From: JACCTH01 sp035281645
Lineage (GTDB): Bacteria > Actinomycetota > Acidimicrobiia > Spongiisociales > ZC4RG35
Length of the DNA stretch: 64,000 bases
NCBI GenBank assembly: GCA_035281645.1
Contig: DATEDN010000005.1
Location: 1 to 64,000 of the forward strand
Direction: 5' to 3'
The position numbers were made by a program, and so were the translations under genes. Positions 59,319-64,000 of this stretch are shown here, one piece after another (within the stretch, counting starts at the first letter, position 1; every line of letters starts with the position of its first letter). Under the pieces are notes generated by a model, which worked only from the letters and a program-made list of their open reading frames with translations, had not been told where the DNA came from and did no database searches.

Positions 59319-61163
59319 TTAGGAGTACATCTCCTCGATGTCGCTCCGGTACTTGTCGAGGACGACATTGCGCTTGAGCTTCAGCGACGGGGTGATCTCG
59401 CCAGTGTCGGGCGACCAGGTGTCGCCCACGATGGTGAACTTCTTCACCTGCTCCACCCGGGCCACCTCCTGGTTGGCCGAATCCATCGCCGCCTGCACCT
59501 CCGCTTGCACTTCCGGCAACCGGCTGAACGACTCGAGATCGGTGAATGTGATGTTGTTTTTTGCCGCCCAGAGCGGGGCCTCTTCGGGATCGAGAGCGAT
59601 GATCATCGAGAGATATGGCTTGCTGTCGCCAACCATGCAGGCCTGTGATACCAGCGCGTGGTTCTTGATGGCCGTCTCCAGCTTGGCGGGGGCGATGTTC
59701 TTGCCGGCGGCGTTGATGATGATGTCCTTCTTGCGCCCGACGATATGGAGAAAACCGTCGTCATCGAGGCGCCCCAGGTCTCCGGAGTGAAGAAACCCGT
59801 CGGAGTCGAAAGTTTCCGCGGTTTCTTCGGGCATCTTGTAGTACCCGCCAGTGACGACTCCTCCCCGCATCAGGATCTCGCCGTCGTCTGCCAGCACGAT
59901 CTCGACTCCGGGAATCGGGCGTCCCACGCTGCCAATCCTCTCCTGACCGGCGAGATTGCTGGTAGCCGGACCGGTCGATTCGCTCATGCCATAGAGCTCG
60001 AACAACGGAACGCCGATGCCGCGGAAGAAATAGATGAGATCGGGCGAGATCGGAGCGGCGGCGGTAATCGCCACCTCGAGGGCGTCCATCCCAAGCCCAT
60101 GTCGGACCTTCGAATAGATCAACCGCTCGAAGAGCACGTGCTTTAGGCGATCGAGGAACCCGATCGACTTGCCGCTTTGAACCCGGCGCACCATCTCGGC
60201 GCCATGGGCGGCGGCGCTGCGAATCAACTTCTCGCGCTTGGGATCCTCGGCAAAGCGGGCTTGAAGGCGATTGTGGAACTTCTCCCAGACCCGGGGCACG
60301 GCAACGAAGATCGTGGGTCGAGCCTTTTGAACATACTCGAGAACCATGCCGATATCGGGGCAGTACCACACCTCGCCCGCCAGATAGACCCCGAGGTAGT
60401 GAGTCGACATCCGTTCGGCAATGTGGGCCAGGGGAAGGTAGGAGACCATACGCGGGTTCTCACTGGGTTCGACCGCCCGGCGCAGGCATTCGGCGGTCCA
60501 GACAACGTTGCGATGGCTGATCATCACCCCTTTGGGAACACCCGTGGTACCCGATGTGTAAATCAGGGTGGCGAGGCCATCGGGGCGAGCGGCGCCTGCT
60601 GAGCGCGTCACCAGCTCGGGGTCGGCCGCCAGAGCATTCCGCCCCCTTTCCAGCAAGTCATCCCAGGAGAGCACCCAGTCCGAGGTGTCATAGTTCTCTG
60701 CCCCCTCCAGCAAGATCACGTACTGAAGGGCGGGCAAGTCGGCGCGAATTGCCTCCCACCGCTTCATAAAAGTGAGGTCTTCGAGAATCGCCACTTTGGC
60801 TTCGCAGTTGGCGGCGACGTACTTGATCTGGTTCTGAGCCAGAGTGGAGTAGATGGTCACACCCGCCGCACCGGCGTGGATAGCGGCGAGGTCGGCGATG
60901 ACATGCTCGGGGCGGTTACCGGCCATGATGGCGACGAAGTCGTCAGGCTTGATCCCGAGGGACAGCAAACCGGCGGCCGCCTCATGTACGACGCCTCGGT
61001 ATTGCTTCCACGTCAGGTGTCGCCAGAGGTCGCCTTCTTTCCAATGAATGGCGGCCTTGTCTCCGTATTTCTGCGCGTTTCGGTCGAACAGGGTGATGAG
61101 AGTCTTTCCCTCGACGGCAGCGTCGATCGCGGCGGCTTCGGCAGCGGTATTACTCGGACCCAT
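59319..61163 (-). CDS. long-chain fatty-acid--CoA ligase, FadD15-like
   Basis: 614 residues from the ATG at 61163 (TGATG, one base shared with the upstream stop). P-loop YTSGTTGVPKGV, ELYGMSESTGP, SGDLGRLDDDGFL, GRKKDIIINAAGKNIAPAKLE (A8 region) and LKLKRNVV near the end. Lys-rich end and length match the FadD15/ACSL-type ligases. It activates long-chain or sterol-derived acids for the dehydrogenase and SDR encoded downstream. Frame is open upstream but lies inside the CoA-transferase gene. Confidence 0.93.
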   Translation of the reverse strand: MGPSNTAAEAAAIDAAVEGKTLITLFDRNAQKYGDKAAIHWKEGDLWRHLTWKQYRGVVHEAAAGLLSLGIKPDDFVAIMAGNRPEHVIADLAAIHAGAAGVTIYSTLAQNQIKYVAANCEAKVAILEDLTFMKRWEAIRADLPALQYVILLEGAENYDTSDWVLSWDDLLERGRNALAADPELVTRSAGAARPDGLATLIYTSGTTGVPKGVMISHRNVVWTAECLRRAVEPSENPRMVSYLPLAHIAERMSTHYLGVYLAGEVWYCPDIGMVLEYVQKARPTIFVAVPRVWEKFHNRLQARFAEDPKREKLIRSAAAHGAEMVRRVQSGKSIGFLDRLKHVLFERLIYSKVRHGLGMDALEVAITAAAPISPDLIYFFRGIGVPLFELYGMSESTGPATSNLAGQERIGSVGRPIPGVEIVLADDGEILMRGGVVTGGYYKMPEETAETFDSDGFLHSGDLGRLDDDGFLHIVGRKKDIIINAAGKNIAPAKLETAIKNHALVSQACMVGDSKPYLSMIIALDPEEAPLWAAKNNITFTDLESFSRLPEVQAEVQAAMDSANQEVARVEQVKKFTIVGDTWSPDTGEITPSLKLKRNVVLDKYRSDIEEMYS

Positions 61164-62311
61164 CACTCCTCCGTGGCGACTCGATGCCGCAGGAGCATAC
61201 CGACGGCGGCCTCGTCGTAGCCAAGTTCGCCGAGAACCTGGCGGGTGTTCGATCCCGCATTGGAGGGTGCCCGGGGTCGTTCGAGCGGGGTATGAGAGAA
61301 GCGGGGGGCGGGCCCGGCCTGCATGAGCCCTTCCACCTCGATCATCACCTCCCGACTCTGAAGATGGGGATCGGCGGGAGCTTCCGACCACCATCGCACC
61401 GGGCTCACGCAGGCATCGCTGGAGGCAAATAGCTGTTCCCAGTGATCCATGGTCTCGGAAGCGACCGCCCCACCGATGGCTTCGGCGAGCCTGGGCCACC
61501 CGTTGCGGTCGTATTGGGCCGGAAGGTCGGCTTCATCAAGGCCCAGCCCTTCCAAAAGCTCGCTGAAGAATTGCGGCTCGAGGGCGCCGACTGCGATCTC
61601 GCGACCGTCGGCCGTGGGATAGGTTCGATAGAAAGGAGCGCCGCCGTCGAGCAAATTCTCCGCTCGCCGTTCACTCCAGGTCCCGCTGGCGATGGCCCCG
61701 TGGACCAAGGAGGCAAGCAGTGCCACGCCGTCGACCATCGCCGCATCCACGACCTGTCCCGGCAATCCTCTTTGGGTGGCGGCGTAGGCGCTGAGCACTC
61801 CAACCAGTAGCAGCATCGCTCCCCCGCCGTAGTCCCCGATCAGGTTGAGAGGTGGAACCGAATGTGCCTCGGGTCCGATCGCCGCCAGCACTCCGGTGAG
61901 TGAGAGATAGTTGAGATCGTGCCCGGCGGTGGAGGACCTCGGGCCCGTCTGACCCCAACCCGTCATTCTTCCGTAGACCAGGCTCGGGTTTCGCTCCAGG
62001 CATGGGTCCGGGCCCAATCCCAGCTTCTCCATCACTCCAGGCCGAAATCCCTCGATCAGAATCTGAGCTCCTGCGATCGCTCGCAACGCCACCTCGACTC
62101 CCTCGGGTTGCTTGAGATCGAGGGCGATGGTGCGTCGGCTGCGCTTGGTCGGATCCCGGGCGAAGAACTGGTCGAGTGGCGACGGGGCAACCCGATCGAT
62201 CCGTATCACATCGGCTCCGAGGTCGGCCAGCATCATCCCCGCCCATGGCACGGGACCGATCCCGGCCATCTCGACCACGCGCACGCCTTGCAACGGACCC
62301 ACGACTTTCAT
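61163..62311 (-). CDS. CaiB/BaiF-family protein, alpha-methylacyl-CoA racemase-like
   Basis: 382 residues. The N-terminus LQGVRVVEMAGIGPVPWAG and MMLADLGADVIRIDR, then DLNYLSLTG and GGGAMLLLVGVLSA, match alpha-methylacyl-CoA racemases more than formyl-CoA transferases. It would epimerise 2-methylacyl-CoA so that branched chains can enter beta-oxidation, which suits the FadD-like ligase, SDR and acyl-CoA dehydrogenase that follow. Its ATG is the outer end of a perfect 24-bp palindrome arm. Confidence 0.9.
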   Translation of the reverse strand: MKVVGPLQGVRVVEMAGIGPVPWAGMMLADLGADVIRIDRVAPSPLDQFFARDPTKRSRRTIALDLKQPEGVEVALRAIAGAQILIEGFRPGVMEKLGLGPDPCLERNPSLVYGRMTGWGQTGPRSSTAGHDLNYLSLTGVLAAIGPEAHSVPPLNLIGDYGGGAMLLLVGVLSAYAATQRGLPGQVVDAAMVDGVALLASLVHGAIASGTWSERRAENLLDGGAPFYRTYPTADGREIAVGALEPQFFSELLEGLGLDEADLPAQYDRNGWPRLAEAIGGAVASETMDHWEQLFASSDACVSPVRWWSEAPADPHLQSREVMIEVEGLMQAGPAPRFSHTPLERPRAPSNAGSNTRQVLGELGYDEAAVGMLLRHRVATEE

Positions 62312-62360
62312 TCTTGCGTAGAAACGGCCGCACTAATGCGGCCGTTTCTACGCAAGAATG
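62309..62360. repeat. perfect inverted repeat, 24-bp arms, 4-nt centre
   Basis: Arm 62309-62332 is the exact reverse complement of 62337-62360; centre CTAA. The arms start CATTCTTGCG and end CAAGAATG, so each outer end is an ATG reading outward: one is the start of the racemase-like gene, the other begins a three-codon frame (ATG AAT CGA TGA) whose stop overlaps the SIMPL start at 62366. No T-tract on either side. Confidence 0.9.
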
Positions 62361-62365
62361 AATCG

Positions 62366-62974
62366 ATGAAGAGCGGGATCACTGTCACCGCCACGGGTCA
62401 AACACTTGTCACCCCCGACCAAGCGATCATCAACCTGGCCGCCAGCGTTGTGCGCGCCGATGCCGCCGCGGCCATGACCGAGGTATCCCGTCGGGTGGAA
62501 GATCTTCTAAGCGGCTTGCGCCAGGCCAAGATCGATCAAAGCAGCGTGCAAACGAGTGACCTCAACCTCTGGCCGGAGACGGATCGCAACGGTGCTCCCA
62601 TCGGTTATCGGGCTCGCAATGCGGTGCGGATCCTTCTCATCGACGTCCCGAGGGCCGGAGAGATCGTCGCCTCCGGACTGGCAGCCCTTGGCGAAGGAGC
62701 TGAGATGACGGGAGTGAGCTTTGGTCGACGGGATGTCGACGCTGCCCAAGCGGAGGCGCGCGCTGCCGCCTGGCAAAAGGCCGTCGCCAAAGCCTCTCAA
62801 CTAGCCGACCAAGCCGGGCTCACCTTGGGTCGGCCGCTTTCGATCGAGGAATCCAATCTCGCCGGACCACCGCGGCCCATGGCCCGAATGGCGATGGCCG
62901 AGGCCGTACCGATCGAATCGGGAAGCCTGACGGTCACGGTGACGCTCACCGTGCGTTTCGCCCTGGTCGGGTGA
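62366..62974 (+). CDS. SIMPL-domain (DUF541) protein without signal peptide
   Basis: 202 residues. ITVTATGQTLVTPDQAIINLA, VQTSDLNLWPE, and VSFGRRDVDAAQAEAR with the late LTVTVTLTVRF strand are typical of SIMPL proteins. Most family members are exported; this one has no signal and should be cytoplasmic. Family function is unclear (an oligomeric scaffold; one eukaryotic member touches IL-1 signalling). Its TGA shares a base with the ATG of malQ. Confidence 0.88.
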   Translation: MKSGITVTATGQTLVTPDQAIINLAASVVRADAAAAMTEVSRRVEDLLSGLRQAKIDQSSVQTSDLNLWPETDRNGAPIGYRARNAVRILLIDVPRAGEIVASGLAALGEGAEMTGVSFGRRDVDAAQAEARAAAWQKAVAKASQLADQAGLTLGRPLSIEESNLAGPPRPMARMAMAEAVPIESGSLTVTVTLTVRFALVG

Positions 62975-64000
62975 TGGGCCGCCACAGCGGGGTTCTTGCC
63001 CATGTCAGCTCGCTCCCCACGACTCAAGGAATCGGAACCATCGGCGAGGGGGCGCGCCAATTTGCACGCGGTTTGGCCGAGGCGGGTCAGCGTTACTGGC
63101 AGATGCTCCCGGTGGGACCAACCGGCTATCAGGACTCGCCCTATCAGTCTCCGTCGACCCATGCCGGCAATCCGCTTCTGATCGATCTCGATGACCTGGT
63201 CGCCGACGGTTGGCTGCGATCGAGCGAAGTCGATCCTCTAAACGAGCTTCCGCGGGATCGGGTCGACTTTGGGGCCCTGATTCCGCAAAAAAGGCGATTC
63301 CTCAAAACGGCTGCCACCCGTTTCCTGCGATCGGGAGGCGGTCGCGGGTACGAGGCCTTTCGCCAAGCGCCGTGGCTTGACGAATTCGCCACCTTTTCGG
63401 CGCTGAAATCCTCGTTCGAAGATCGACCCTGGGTCGAGTGGCCACGGAAGCTCGCCCTCCGCGACGGGGCCTCGGTGGTGGACGCCAGCGAGCGACTGGC
63501 GGAGTCGATCGAAATCGAGCGCGCCATCCAGTTCTTCTTCCAGCGGCAGTGGGATGCCCTCCACGCTTTTGCTCGACGTCGAGGCATCGAGATGATCGGA
63601 GACCTCCCGATCTTCGTTGCCCACGATTCGGCTGATGTCTGGTCGCGCCCAGACCTCTTCTATCTCGACGAGGACGGTCGTCCATTCGTAGTTGCTGGCG
63701 TACCTCCTGATTATTTCTCGAATACCGGCCAGCGGTGGGGGAACCCCCTTTATCGCTGGGACCGCCATCGGGCGGAGGGGTACCGATGGTGGGCCGAGCG
63801 GCTCGGAGGGGCTTTCTCACGTTTCGATCTTGTCCGCATCGACCATTTCCGGGGCTTTACCGCCTATTGGGAGATCCCGGCATCGGAGCCAACCGCGATC
63901 AACGGCCGCTGGGTGGATGGACCGGGCGCCGACCTCTTCAAAGGGATCAGCACTCAGGCCCATCTCCCGATCATCGCCGAAGATCTCGGGATCATCACCC
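62974..64000 (+). CDS. malQ: 4-alpha-glucanotransferase, C-terminus cut by window edge
   Basis: The ATG at 62974 (or GTG three bases earlier) opens a frame to the right edge, 342 codons. GVLAHVSSLPTTQGIGTIG, YQDSPYQSPSTHAGNPLLIDL, GDLPIFVAHDSADVW, the nucleophile region RIDHFRGF and IIAEDLG identify MalQ (GH77), which transfers alpha-1,4-glucan segments in glycogen and maltodextrin metabolism. About a third of the protein (usual length 500-700) lies beyond the window. Overlaps the SIMPL stop by one base. Confidence 0.96.
   Translation, partial: MGRHSGVLAHVSSLPTTQGIGTIGEGARQFARGLAEAGQRYWQMLPVGPTGYQDSPYQSPSTHAGNPLLIDLDDLVADGWLRSSEVDPLNELPRDRVDFGALIPQKRRFLKTAATRFLRSGGGRGYEAFRQAPWLDEFATFSALKSSFEDRPWVEWPRKLALRDGASVVDASERLAESIEIERAIQFFFQRQWDALHAFARRRGIEMIGDLPIFVAHDSADVWSRPDLFYLDEDGRPFVVAGVPPDYFSNTGQRWGNPLYRWDRHRAEGYRWWAERLGGAFSRFDLVRIDHFRGFTAYWEIPASEPTAINGRWVDGPGADLFKGISTQAHLPIIAEDLGIIT

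Overview
The window is about 63% GC, very gene-dense (roughly 50 protein genes, almost no spacer DNA) and looks like a chromosomal segment of an actinobacterium, most likely of the Acidimicrobiia or a neighbouring deep class. Reasons: a tandem AdnA/AdnB helicase-nuclease pair, an InhA-type enoyl-ACP reductase, a homodimeric AceE, a PlsB-type glycerol-3-phosphate acyltransferase, FadD15-like acyl-CoA ligase, secreted proteins with Thr/Pro linkers, SLH-like repeats of the 'RxEMAxFL' kind, many GTG starts, and many genes whose start codon lies only 6-8 nt after a TANNNT -10 element (leaderless mRNAs). Genus and species cannot be read from the sequence. No tRNA, rRNA, CRISPR array, insertion sequence or prophage was seen.

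Layout. 1-3226 (minus): alpha/beta hydrolase, membrane-anchored MurF and a truncated Ddl (peptidoglycan D-Ala-D-Ala branch). 3301-5109 (plus): orphan sensor kinase. 5094-8532 (minus): PH/SHOCT membrane protein, acyl-CoA ligase, small membrane protein, InhA-like FabI (lipid metabolism). 8533-9144: the only sizeable non-coding stretch; it carries two tandem promoter-to-terminator units that look like paralogous small RNAs. 9145-16947 (plus): a RecB-like nuclease, a secreted CAP-domain protein with a sigma-28-type promoter, and adnA-adnB. 16950-19707: dtd (minus) and plsB (plus). 19636-22894 (minus): ABC-2 exporter. 22980-24296 (minus): CCAEP-tail radical SAM protein, divergent from a hydrolase-aceE-unknown plus-strand group up to 28678.

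28659-47375 (minus) is one unbroken run of 16 genes: nfuA; then an eight-gene module (large exported membrane protein, ABC ATPase, ABC permease, Gly-Gln-repeat coiled-coil protein, MoxR, DUF58, two von Willebrand A proteins) mostly joined by 4-nt stop/start overlaps; an AI-2E-family permease; a membrane protein; a molybdenum-enzyme maturation trio (mogA-like, xdhC/coxF-like, coxG-like); and a cupredoxin/beta-helix lipoprotein.

47436-55467 is a set of short, mostly independently promoted genes (ATP-grasp ligase, phosphotransferase, beta-propeller lipoprotein, S9 peptidase, thiamine pyrophosphokinase, MgtC family, 2-hydroxyacid dehydrogenase, L,D-transpeptidase). 55468-62311 (minus) is an acyl-CoA catabolic operon (racemase/CoA-transferase, FadD15-like ligase, SDR, acyl-CoA dehydrogenase) with an exported metalloprotease embedded in it. 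A perfect 24-bp-arm palindrome separates it from a SIMPL-domain gene and a truncated malQ at the right edge.

The most unusual items are the tandem small-RNA locus with paired CGCGAAAA boxes, two divergent promoters whose -10 hexamers share the same TA, the sigma-28-type promoter ahead of the CAP gene, the 48-bp palindrome, and the MoxR/VWA/ABC module. All functional calls rest on motif recognition by eye; no database search was run.
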